A stretch of 64,000 bases of DNA from Kaistia soli DSM 19436 (lineage in GTDB: Bacteria; Pseudomonadota; Alphaproteobacteria; Rhizobiales; Kaistiaceae): positions 930,001 through 994,000 of the forward strand of contig NZ_FQUP01000001.1 in NCBI RefSeq assembly GCF_900129325.1. Reading direction: 5' to 3'. The first letter of the stretch is position 1. Each line of letters starts with the position of its first letter. The notes under the pieces are model-generated. The model searched no databases. It was not told the origin of the DNA and saw only the letters and a list, made by a program, of their open reading frames with translations. Positions 26,204-33,246 of the stretch are shown here, in pieces. The position numbers and the translations under genes are program-made.

Positions 26204-27250
26204 TTACTTGACGGCCGGAATCCACGGCGCAGTCGCTGCGTCGCTCTTTCCGAAGGCCGGCAGCTTAGCGTCCAAATCCTCAACCGTCTTGATGGCGTTG
26301 TCACGCAGGTCCTTCTGCGTGATCAGCACCGGCTTGACGATGATGTTGTGGCCCGGATCCTCGCCGGCGATCAGCTTGGCCACGGCGCGCACCGATACCT
26401 GGCCGACGACGGCAGGGTTGGTGGCGGCGGTCGCGACCCAGGGGCTGCCCTCGGCGGCGATCTCGGTGATGTCGGCGGTCGAAACGTCGGCCGAGTAGAT
26501 CTTGACCTTGTCGGAGATTCCGGCCTCGTCGGTGGCAAGCTTCACGCCGCGGGCGAACTCGTCATAGGGCGCGAAGACGACGGTGATATCGGGATTGGCC
26601 TGGAACGCGGCCTTGGTCTGGTCGGCGGTCGAGGTGGCGGTTGTGTCGTTTACCGCGCCCCAGCGGGCCTTTTCCACGATGCCGGGATTGGCCTTCTTGA
26701 CCTCGTCCCAGATCTCGTTGCGGCGGTCGAGCGGCGCGAAGCCCGCGACATAGACATAGCCGGCATTGAAGGCCTTGCCGTTGTCGGCGAGCGCCTGCTC
26801 GAGCGCGGCCTTGGCGAGCTCATGGTCGCTCTGCTCGACCTGCGGAATTTTCGGGTTGTCGAGATTGACGTCGAATGCGACGACCTTGATGCCCGCGTCG
26901 AGCGCCTTCTGGGCGACATCCTTCAGCGCTTCCGGCTGGCCGTGATCGATGATGATGCCCTGGACGCCGAGATTGATCGCCTGCTCGACCTGCTCGCGCT
27001 GGGCGGCGGCATCCTGGCGGCCGGAGAAGATCTGCAGATCGATGCCGAGCGCCTTGGCCTGCGCCTGTGCGCCGGCCTGATAGGCCTGGAAGAAGTCACC
27101 GCCCGAGATGAAGGTGACGAGCGCGACCTTAACACCGCCCTTGTCGAAAGGCGCCGGTGCGCCGGCAAGGCCTTCACCGAAGGCCGGGGCGGCAAAAAGG
27201 CTGCCCGCGAGGAGCGTGGCGCCGGCCAGCCCCGAAAGAAGACGCTTCAT
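26204..27250 (-). CDS. ribose-type periplasmic binding protein, paralogue of the 17552 gene
   Basis: A 348-residue type-I binding protein with signal MKRLLSGLAGATLLAGSLFA. It aligns end to end with the 17552-18592 product: GLAGAPAPFD, GIIIDHGQPEALKDVAQKAL, LDNPKIPQVEQSD, YVAGFAPLDRR and SPWVATAATNP are shared or nearly so. No permease or ATPase accompanies it; the same-strand neighbours are the 283-residue exported protein and mtnK. It probably delivers a related ligand to the importer at 20022-22695 or to one outside the window. Proximity to mtnK makes methylthioribose an attractive candidate. Its promoter lies in the 240-bp divergent gap before mtnB. Confidence 0.9.
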   Translation of the reverse strand: MKRLLSGLAGATLLAGSLFAAPAFGEGLAGAPAPFDKGGVKVALVTFISGGDFFQAYQAGAQAQAKALGIDLQIFSGRQDAAAQREQVEQAINLGVQGIIIDHGQPEALKDVAQKALDAGIKVVAFDVNLDNPKIPQVEQSDHELAKAALEQALADNGKAFNAGYVYVAGFAPLDRRNEIWDEVKKANPGIVEKARWGAVNDTTATSTADQTKAAFQANPDITVVFAPYDEFARGVKLATDEAGISDKVKIYSADVSTADITEIAAEGSPWVATAATNPAVVGQVSVRAVAKLIAGEDPGHNIIVKPVLITQKDLRDNAIKTVEDLDAKLPAFGKSDAATAPWIPAVK

Positions 27251-27490
27251 GGATGTTTCTCCCGTTGATCTTGTCTTTGAGCCGGTCCCACGTCAGTCCC
27301 GCGCCAGCGGAACGAACAGCCTCAAGACAGGTGAAATCGCAATCATTTTTTGATACAGCGGCCACACAGGGTGGTGGAACGAAGGATTTTCTCTTTCGCG
27401 ACGCTGGATTGGGAAATTCCGCCTCCCATAGCAGCCCTGCCGCGGCTTATCTGAAGCGGGTGCCGGCCTGATGCCGACGCGCGCGCCTTG

Positions 27491-28153
27491 ATGGAGTGTG
27501 TCCTGTTGTCTGCCGTTCCGCTGACCGCTGAGCAGAATCGCGAAACCGCAGCCGTCGCCGAGGTCATCGCCGCCGGCCGGGCTGCCGCGCTCCGCCACTG
27601 GGTGCCGGCGACCTCGGGCAATTTCTCGGTGCGGATCAACGCCGACCGCGTCGCGATAACGCGCTCAGGCGTCGACAAGGGCGCTCTCACCAGCGCCGAC
27701 ATCCTGATCCAGCCGCTGGACGCGCCGCTGCTGCCGCGCTCGTCGGCGGAGGCGCCGCTGCATCTCGCGCTCTATCGCCGCGATCCGTCGATCGGCGCCA
27801 TCTTCCATGTTCACGCGCCGGGCTCCACGGTGCTCTCGCGTGTTGCCGGTCCCGGCGGACTGCGGCTGACGGGCTGGGAGTTGCAGAAAGCGCTTCCCGG
27901 CATCACCTCTCACGAGCAGGCGATCGAGGTGCCGGTCTTTGCCAACGACCAGGATACCGACCGCCTCGCCGGCCTCGTCGAAGCGCGCCTTGCGGCGCCA
28001 ACCGCGGACGGTGCGCTGCTCGCCCCCGGCTATCTACTGGCCGGACACGGACTTTATGCCTGGGGCACCTCTCCGAAAGAGGCCGCCCGTCATCTTGAAG
28101 CGCTCGAAACGCTGTTCGAATTCGAGCTTTCCTATCGGAGGTTCACGCCATGA
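27491..28153 (+). CDS. mtnB: methylthioribulose-1-phosphate dehydratase
   Basis: Class-II aldolase-fold zinc enzyme (220 residues) that dehydrates methylthioribulose-1-phosphate to the diketo intermediate. Diagnostic features are TSGNFSVRI (phosphate binding, residues 41-49), Glu87, the zinc site HVHAPGS (His106, His108) and the late GHGLYAWG. MtnB replaces fuculose aldolase motifs with exactly this GHGLYAWG pattern. ATG 27491 is used; a TTG lies one codon upstream. Its end overlaps mtnD by 4 bp (ATGA). The 240 bp upstream (27251-27490) separates it from a divergent binding-protein gene; I found no riboswitch there. Confidence 0.93.
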   Translation: MECVLLSAVPLTAEQNRETAAVAEVIAAGRAAALRHWVPATSGNFSVRINADRVAITRSGVDKGALTSADILIQPLDAPLLPRSSAEAPLHLALYRRDPSIGAIFHVHAPGSTVLSRVAGPGGLRLTGWELQKALPGITSHEQAIEVPVFANDQDTDRLAGLVEARLAAPTADGALLAPGYLLAGHGLYAWGTSPKEAARHLEALETLFEFELSYRRFTP

Positions 28154-28707
28154 CGACGCTCAACATCTATGAAGACAGCAAGCCCGACGTGGCTGTCGTC
28201 TCCACCAGCGATCCGGCCGAAATCGGCGAGCGACTGAGCGCCGTCGGCGTTCAGTTCGAGCGCTGGAAGGCCGAAGTCGAGCTGCCGGAAAACGCCACGC
28301 AGGAGCAGGTCATCGCCGCCTACAAGGCTGAGGTCGACCGCCTCTCCGCTGCTGCCGGCTACCAGACCGTCGACGTGATCCGCATCACGCCCGACAATCC
28401 GAACAAGGACGCGCTGCGCGCCAAGTTCCTCGACGAGCACATCCATGACGAGGACGAGGTTCGCTTTTTTGTCGAGGGATCGGGCGCGTTCTACCTGCAT
28501 CTCGACGACAAGGTCTACCAGGTCGTCTGCACCCGCGACGACCTGCTCTCGGTCCCGGCGGGCACGCTGCATTGGTTCGACATGGGCCCGGAGCCGCGCT
28601 TCACCTGCATCCGCCTGTTCGTGACGCCCGATGGCTGGGTCGCCAAGTTCACCGGCGACAAGATCTCTGCCAGCATCCCCCGTTTCGGCGAGCAGGCCGC
28701 GGCATAG
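28150..28707 (+). CDS. mtnD: acireductone dioxygenase
   Basis: Metal-dependent cupin that oxidises acireductone to the 2-keto acid precursor of methionine plus formate (Fe form), or to CO and methylthiopropionate (Ni form). 185 residues, normal length. The four metal ligands are visible: His97, His99 and Glu103 in EHIHDEDEVRFF, and His141 in PAGTLHWFDMG. It is translationally coupled to mtnB. MtnC, which makes its substrate in many bacteria, is absent from the window; MtnA is also absent. Confidence 0.96.
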   Translation: MTTLNIYEDSKPDVAVVSTSDPAEIGERLSAVGVQFERWKAEVELPENATQEQVIAAYKAEVDRLSAAAGYQTVDVIRITPDNPNKDALRAKFLDEHIHDEDEVRFFVEGSGAFYLHLDDKVYQVVCTRDDLLSVPAGTLHWFDMGPEPRFTCIRLFVTPDGWVAKFTGDKISASIPRFGEQAAA

Positions 28708-28755
28708 GGCTTCTTCCAGGAGGTAACGAACTCCTTGGCGCGATCCGAACATCTC

Positions 28756-28791
28756 CCGTGAGGCTGCCGCCAATCGCGGCTTGCCTCACGG
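28756..28791 (+). terminator. stable two-tier hairpin between mtnD and the deaminase gene
   Basis: CCGTGAGGC (28756-28764) pairs with GCCTCACGG (28783-28791), and inside it GCCGC (28766-28770) pairs with GCGGC (28776-28780). The downstream sequence CAAAACC is not a T-run. It sits 49 bp after mtnD and 49 bp before the deaminase start, so attenuation, processing or a regulatory leader is possible. Confidence 0.6.
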
Positions 28792-28840
28792 CAAAACCAT
28801 GCGACTCTGGCGGCCCTTTGCAATGAACCGGGCCGCCCGC

Positions 28841-30184
28841 ATGACACGAGAACTGCTCCACAGCGCCACCATCATGACCGTCGATCCGGCCGACCGGATC
28901 GTCGAGGGTGGTTGGCTGGCAATCGAAGACGGCCGCATCGCGGCGCTCGGCTCGGCTTCGAACCAGCCGGCCATCGGTGGATTTGACCGTGTCACGGATC
29001 TGTCCGGCCATCTCCTGATGCCCGGCCTCGTCAATGCCCACACGCACAGCGTCATGGTGCTCTTCCGTGGCCATGCCGAGGGACACAGCCTCCTCACCAT
29101 GGATGGCTGGTACAACACGATCCGCGAGCCTGAACTCGCAATGGTCGCCGAAGACGTCGCGCCCGCCGTTGCGCTGTCCTGCGCCGAGATGGCGCTTTCC
29201 GGCACCACCACGTTCTGCGACCAGTATTTCTTCGCCGAGGAGATCGCCGGCGCCGCCGGCAAGGCTGGCCTTCGCGCTGTGGTCGCCTATGGCATCGTCC
29301 AGCTCGGCGACGAGGTCCGCGGCGCCGAGGAGCTCGCGCGGGCGACAGCCTTCGTCGAGGGCCAGCGCTCGGCCGATGGTCGGATCGTGCCTTGGTTCGG
29401 TCCGCATGCCCCCTATGTCGACAACACCGAGGCGCTGCTTGCCGAGGAGGTCGTCGTCGCCAATCGCCTCGGCTGCGGCGTGCATCTGCACATGGCCTGC
29501 GGCCCCGAGGACAACGAAGAGACACTGGCGCGCTATGGCACGACGGCGTCGGTGGCGCTGGAAAAAGCCGGCTTCTTCAACGGCCGCATCCATGCCGCGC
29601 ATTGCCTCGATCTTTCCGACGAGGACATCGCGGTTTTCGCCCGGGCGGAAGCCGCCTCGATCGCGCATTGCGCCTCGGCGGGCCTGCGCTCCGGCCGCGA
29701 GGCGATCTGCCCCGTGGTGCCGCTGCGCAAGGCCGGCGTCACCGTTGCGCTGGGCACCGACAATGTCGCGGCCAACAATGCCTATGACATGGTCGCTGAG
29801 ATGCGCGTCGCCGGCCTCGTCGCCTCGCATCGCGAACGGCAGGCGCAGCCCATATCCTCACGCGAACTGGTGCGCATGGCTACGATCGACGGCGCCAAGG
29901 CGCTCGGCCTCGATCATGAGATCGGCAGTCTCGAGGTTGGCAAGGCGGCCGATCTCGTCGCCATCGACATTTCCGGCCCGGGCTATTCGCCCGTCCCGGA
30001 TGTCGCGACGCTCCTCGTCTATTCGGGTTCCGGTCGCGACACGCGCCATGTCTGGGTCGCTGGCGAACGGATCGTCGATGATCGCAAGCTGACACGCCGC
30101 GCCTTCGCCGACATCCGCACCGACTATGCGACGGCCTATGAGATCTTCTGGCGCCGCGTCGCGGCCCGCCGGGAGGCTGCATGA
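28841..30184 (+). CDS. amidohydrolase-superfamily deaminase (TRZ/ATZ, MTA/SAH deaminase-like)
   Basis: A 447-residue metal-dependent hydrolase. The N-terminal beta-sandwich leads to the first metal pair in VNAHTHS (His67, His69). Further ligands are the His of GVHLHMACGPEDNEET, the His of IAHCASAGLRSG and the Asp of ALGTDNVAANN. The E-x-x-E spacing and overall plan match the aminohydrolases acting on methylthioadenosine/S-adenosylhomocysteine, guanine or 8-oxoguanine. ATG 28841 is chosen to match family starts; ATGs at 28823 and 28781 are possible. Position between mtnD and a nucleoside hydrolase favours methylthioadenosine or a related 5'-modified adenosine. Its stop overlaps the hydrolase start. 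Confidence 0.85.
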   Translation: MTRELLHSATIMTVDPADRIVEGGWLAIEDGRIAALGSASNQPAIGGFDRVTDLSGHLLMPGLVNAHTHSVMVLFRGHAEGHSLLTMDGWYNTIREPELAMVAEDVAPAVALSCAEMALSGTTTFCDQYFFAEEIAGAAGKAGLRAVVAYGIVQLGDEVRGAEELARATAFVEGQRSADGRIVPWFGPHAPYVDNTEALLAEEVVVANRLGCGVHLHMACGPEDNEETLARYGTTASVALEKAGFFNGRIHAAHCLDLSDEDIAVFARAEAASIAHCASAGLRSGREAICPVVPLRKAGVTVALGTDNVAANNAYDMVAEMRVAGLVASHRERQAQPISSRELVRMATIDGAKALGLDHEIGSLEVGKAADLVAIDISGPGYSPVPDVATLLVYSGSGRDTRHVWVAGERIVDDRKLTRRAFADIRTDYATAYEIFWRRVAARREAA

Positions 30185-31134
30185 TGGCGCGGCCTCTGCT
30201 CATCGACACCGATGGCGGCACCGACGATGCGCTGGCGATTGCGCTGCTCGTCGCACTCGGACGCGCGCCGGATTATGTCACCACCGTCTTCGGCAATGTC
30301 GGCCTCGACCAGGCCACCGACAACATCCTGGCGACGCTCGCCATTCTCGGCTGCACCGCACCAGTCCATGCCGGTGCGGACCGCCCGCTGATCGGGGCGG
30401 CCATCGACGCCTCCGACGTTCACGGCACGGACGGCCTCGGTGGCGCGCCACGGCCAGCGAAGACGGCCAGTATCGTCTCGCGCAATGGCGTCGATTTCCT
30501 GCGCGCGATGCTGCGCCAGGCGGCACGGGCGGAAACGCCTATCGACATTCTCGCGCTCGGCCCGCTGACAAATCTCGCGCTTGCCTTCAGGGCTGAGCCG
30601 GCGATCGCAGCCGGCGTTGGCGAACTCGTGATCATGGGCGGCACGTGCTTCGGCCGCGGCAATGTTACCGGGGCGGCGGAGTTCAACATTCTTGCCGACC
30701 CGGAGGCCGCCAGCATCGTGCTCTCGCTGCCTCTGCCAACCGTGGTGGTACCGTGGGAACCCTGTGTTGAAGCTGCGCTTTCCGGGAGCGACCTCGACGC
30801 ACTCTTCGCGCGCACCGGCAGCGGGCCGCGGCAATCCTTCCTGAAGGCGCTGGCTGACCAGCTTCGCCGCGTCTCGATCGCTTATGGCGAGGGTGATCGC
30901 CTCTCGCCGGCCGACCCACTGGCGGCGGGCGTGCTGATCGAGCGCGGCATCGCCACGCGCACCCTCCGCGCGGGGGTGGGGGTCGAGTGCGGCGGCGCTT
31001 ATGCCCGCGGCGCAACGATCCTCGACCTTCCCGGCAAATGGAATCTGCCGCTGATCGAGACCGTCGAGCATGTCGACGCTGCGGCCTTCAAGGCGCTGTT
31101 CGAGCAGGCTATCGTGGCGCTCGCCGACGACTGA
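30181..31134 (+). CDS. nucleoside hydrolase (IU-NH family), copy 4, variant active site
   Basis: A 317-residue member with metal motif DTDGGTDD and blocks ALGPLTNLAL and AEFNILADPEAA. The late block reads LSPADPLAAGVL, so the usual His of His-Asp-Pro is Ala here. It overlaps the deaminase gene (ATGATG, 4 bp), so both proteins are made together. The inferred job is to split the deaminated nucleoside, for example methylthioinosine, into methylthioribose and hypoxanthine, feeding MtnK. The missing His fits a substrate other than the standard ribonucleosides. A terminator follows the stop by 43 bp. Confidence 0.88.
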   Translation: MMARPLLIDTDGGTDDALAIALLVALGRAPDYVTTVFGNVGLDQATDNILATLAILGCTAPVHAGADRPLIGAAIDASDVHGTDGLGGAPRPAKTASIVSRNGVDFLRAMLRQAARAETPIDILALGPLTNLALAFRAEPAIAAGVGELVIMGGTCFGRGNVTGAAEFNILADPEAASIVLSLPLPTVVVPWEPCVEAALSGSDLDALFARTGSGPRQSFLKALADQLRRVSIAYGEGDRLSPADPLAAGVLIERGIATRTLRAGVGVECGGAYARGATILDLPGKWNLPLIETVEHVDAAAFKALFEQAIVALADD

Positions 31135-31177
31135 CGAGGCCGTGGCCAGACGGCCGGTCGACTAGCACACGTCAAAA

Positions 31178-31210
31178 AGGCGTCCCAGCCGCGGCCGGAA
31201 CGCCTATTTT
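31178..31210 (+). terminator. candidate rho-independent terminator after the mtn/nucleoside operon
   Basis: AGGCGT (31178-31183) pairs with ACGCCT (31200-31205), enclosing a GC-rich interior with the palindrome GCCGCGGC. ATTTTAG follows, and AAAA precedes the stem, so it may work in both directions. Confidence 0.65.
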
Positions 31211-31217
31211 AGTGGCA

Positions 31218-31690
31218 CTAAATTTTTGGGGGAGGTCTGACAGAAGACTGAGCCCAGCGACGGCCGCGAGACCGCCCGTGACCCGGCCAGGCGCAATGCC
31301 CATCGCTGCCAGCCTTGCTGATGAGGGAGCGGAAGCCGATGTCCACCGCATGCAGGCCGGCGGTCGCGATCAGAAAACCAGCAGCATCGGCAAGACCGGC
31401 GGCGTTTTCAGGCATTTCAGCGCCATGAGCGAAGCCGTGGAAGACGGCAAACGGTCCGACGACTCCCATCGCGACTGCGACCGGAAAAACTTGACGCTAA
31501 AGGCAACCGCAGGCCGAGACAGATGACGGATGGCGTGATGCCGATCTCTACGGCTGGAAGCGCGAAGCCAGCCATGCCGAGGATCCCGCCTAGCACCATC
31601 AGGAGAACGGACTTTGCCGGAACCAGAAGATGCGCTTCCCGCCAAGCTGGAAAGCGAACACAAACGCCAGTTCGGCGGCACCATCATTGT
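31218..31690 (-). pseudogene. HupE/UreJ-family membrane protein remnant, frameshifted
   Basis: Three minus-strand frames carry consecutive pieces of one HupE/UreJ protein. The first (about 31625-31690) reads FAFQLGGKRIFWF; the second (about 31500-31625) reads LLMVLGGILGMAGFALPAVE then IGITPSVICLGL; the third (31218-31490) reads VVGPFAVFHGFAHGAEMPE then NAAGLADAAGFLIATAGLHA. Switching frames near 31630 and 31495 restores the order, so at least two indels are present, and no start region survives. The intact family carries nickel or other metal across the inner membrane, with the F-x-HG-x-AHG-x-E-x-P signature. Nothing nearby is related to nickel, hydrogenase or urease, so this looks like decay at an old junction. 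Confidence 0.8.
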
Positions 31691-32082
31691 TAGGGTAAGC
31701 GAAGACGTCTGATGACAAAGCCTGTCATTGACCCGAACCCTCGCGATGCTGGCGCAACCTTGGGGCCGACCGAGCGATTGTAGGCATAACGGGTAGATGC
31801 TGAAAAAACAGAACGCAAGAAATGCCCTGCATGCACCTCGCGCAGGTTCGCATGCAGGAACTGCCGGCTTCATATCCAGGACCTGCACGATCGACGCACA
31901 ACGAATGTCCGTGGGCGGTGCAGATTTTGAGCTTGCACAGAAAATGCGCCGACCTAGGATCAGTTGGCCCATCGGGCGCGGACCAGCGCGGACAGAGCTG
32001 CTGCGGAACGAATCGGGGTCGTTTTTTTCAGTAACGTGACGTCGTTCAATCGTCACAGCCAGTCGGCAGGGAGACCAGTTCG
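31691..32082. other. 392-bp non-coding stretch before the second BMP importer
   Basis: Codon usage and frame lengths give no support for a gene here. Composition is less GC-rich than the neighbours. The left part may be further decayed sequence from the HupE remnant. The right end carries a CGTGACG / CGTCAC inverted repeat and presumably the promoter of the importer operon. Confidence 0.6.
32036..32056. promoter_or_regulatory. candidate operator, GTGACG-N9-CGTCAC
   Basis: A perfect 6-bp inverted repeat lies 26 bp before the ATG at 32083, with the ribosome site GGCAGGGAGA between. The location suits a repressor site for the importer operon. No second copy was found in the window. Confidence 0.35.
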
Positions 32083-33141
32083 ATGACGAAGATGATTAAG
32101 GCGCTGACGCAGAGCGCGGCAGTGTTGACGGTGGCGGCGAGTTTCGGTGCCGTGACCGTCCCCGCCAATGCCCAGACGACCTATACCAAGGAAAACCCGC
32201 TCAAGGTGGCGCTCGTCCTGAACGGCACCCTTGGCGACAAGGCGTTCTTCGACTCGGCGCAGGACGGTATGAACCGCGCCATGAAGGATCTTCCGGTCAC
32301 CGTGAAGACGATCGAGGCCGGTTACAATCGCGCGAACTGGGAGCCGGCTCTCGCCGATGCAGCCGACAGTGATTACGACGTGATCATCGCAGGCTCGTTC
32401 GACATGGCCGATCCGATGGCGCAGGTCGCTCCGGACCATCCCGATAAGAAGTTCATCTATTTCGACAATGTGATGGACTATTCGAAGGGCTTCGAGAACG
32501 TGCTCTCGGTCCAGTACCGGACATCGACGGCTGCCTATCTCGCAGGCTACGCCGCCGCGAGCACCTCCAAGACCGGCACGCTCGGCCAGATCCTCGGCAC
32601 CGAAGGTTCCGTGATCCTGGAATTCGTCGTCGGCTTCGAACAGGGCGCCAAGGCTGCCAAGCCTGACATCAAGCTGCTGCGCGCGACGGTCAACTCGGCC
32701 AACCCGTTCAGCGACCCGGCCAAAGGCAAGGAACTGGCCCTCGCCCAGATCCAGCAGGGCGCGGACGTGATCTTCCCGATCGCCGGCGGTACGGGCATTG
32801 GTGCGCTGCAGGCAGCGCGTGACTCCAAGGTCATGGCCATCGGCGTCGACGCCGACCAGGCGACGATCTTCTCGGCAACCGACCCGGCCCAGGCCGACGT
32901 CATCATCACCTCGGTCGAGAAGCGCGTTGGCGACTCCCTCTACCTGATCCTGAAGCAGACCGTCGACGGCACCGCGAAGTATGGCACCGCCTCGACCCTC
33001 GGCCTGCAGGAAGGTTCGACGGGCATCTCGAAGAACAAGTGGTATGACGGCTTTGTTCCGGCCGACGTCCGCGCCAAGATCGATCAGGCCGAGCAGGACA
33101 TCATCGCCGGCAAGATCAAGGTCGACACGACCATGCAGTAA
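32083..33141 (+). CDS. BMP-family nucleoside-binding periplasmic protein, second system
   Basis: A 352-residue binding protein with a Sec signal (MTKMIKALTQSAAVLTVAAS, cleavage after VPANA). BMP-family features include VALVLNGTLGDKAFFDSAQD, VQYRTSTAAYLAGYAAA, IFPIAGGTGIGALQA and a DAD-type block GVDADQATIF. It is more distant from the 6741 protein than a recent duplicate would be, so ligands may differ. First gene of a complete operon: ATPase, then two permeases. A near-perfect 14-bp hairpin follows 6 bp after its stop. Confidence 0.92.
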   Translation: MTKMIKALTQSAAVLTVAASFGAVTVPANAQTTYTKENPLKVALVLNGTLGDKAFFDSAQDGMNRAMKDLPVTVKTIEAGYNRANWEPALADAADSDYDVIIAGSFDMADPMAQVAPDHPDKKFIYFDNVMDYSKGFENVLSVQYRTSTAAYLAGYAAASTSKTGTLGQILGTEGSVILEFVVGFEQGAKAAKPDIKLLRATVNSANPFSDPAKGKELALAQIQQGADVIFPIAGGTGIGALQAARDSKVMAIGVDADQATIFSATDPAQADVIITSVEKRVGDSLYLILKQTVDGTAKYGTASTLGLQEGSTGISKNKWYDGFVPADVRAKIDQAEQDIIAGKIKVDTTMQ

Positions 33142-33147
33142 GGCCAG

Positions 33148-33185
33148 TTCGCCGCCCCGCCTACAACCGCTGGCGGGGCGGCGAA
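33148..33185 (+). terminator. very stable hairpin after binding-protein gene
   Basis: Fourteen bases at 33148-33161 pair perfectly with 33172-33185 around a 10-base loop, beginning 6 bp after the stop at 33141. No T-run follows (ATTCATGTT). It probably stabilises the binding-protein message and reduces read-through to the ATPase gene. Confidence 0.75.
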
Positions 33186-33246
33186 TTCATGTTTGCCGGG
33201 CGTTCGCACCACGCCTGCGTCTAAACCAACAAGCATTCTGGCCAAC

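Noticed and set aside
27251-27490. Possible SAM or cobalamin riboswitch upstream of mtnB
   Set aside because: I looked for SAM-II-like, SAM-SAH-like and B12-box patterns on both strands and found none. The region has only short imperfect dyads.
31178-31210. Attachment-site or IS-end interpretation of the inverted repeat after the fourth nucleoside hydrolase
   Set aside because: A stem followed by ATTTT next to a stop codon is better explained as a terminator; there is no flanking direct repeat or transposase gene.
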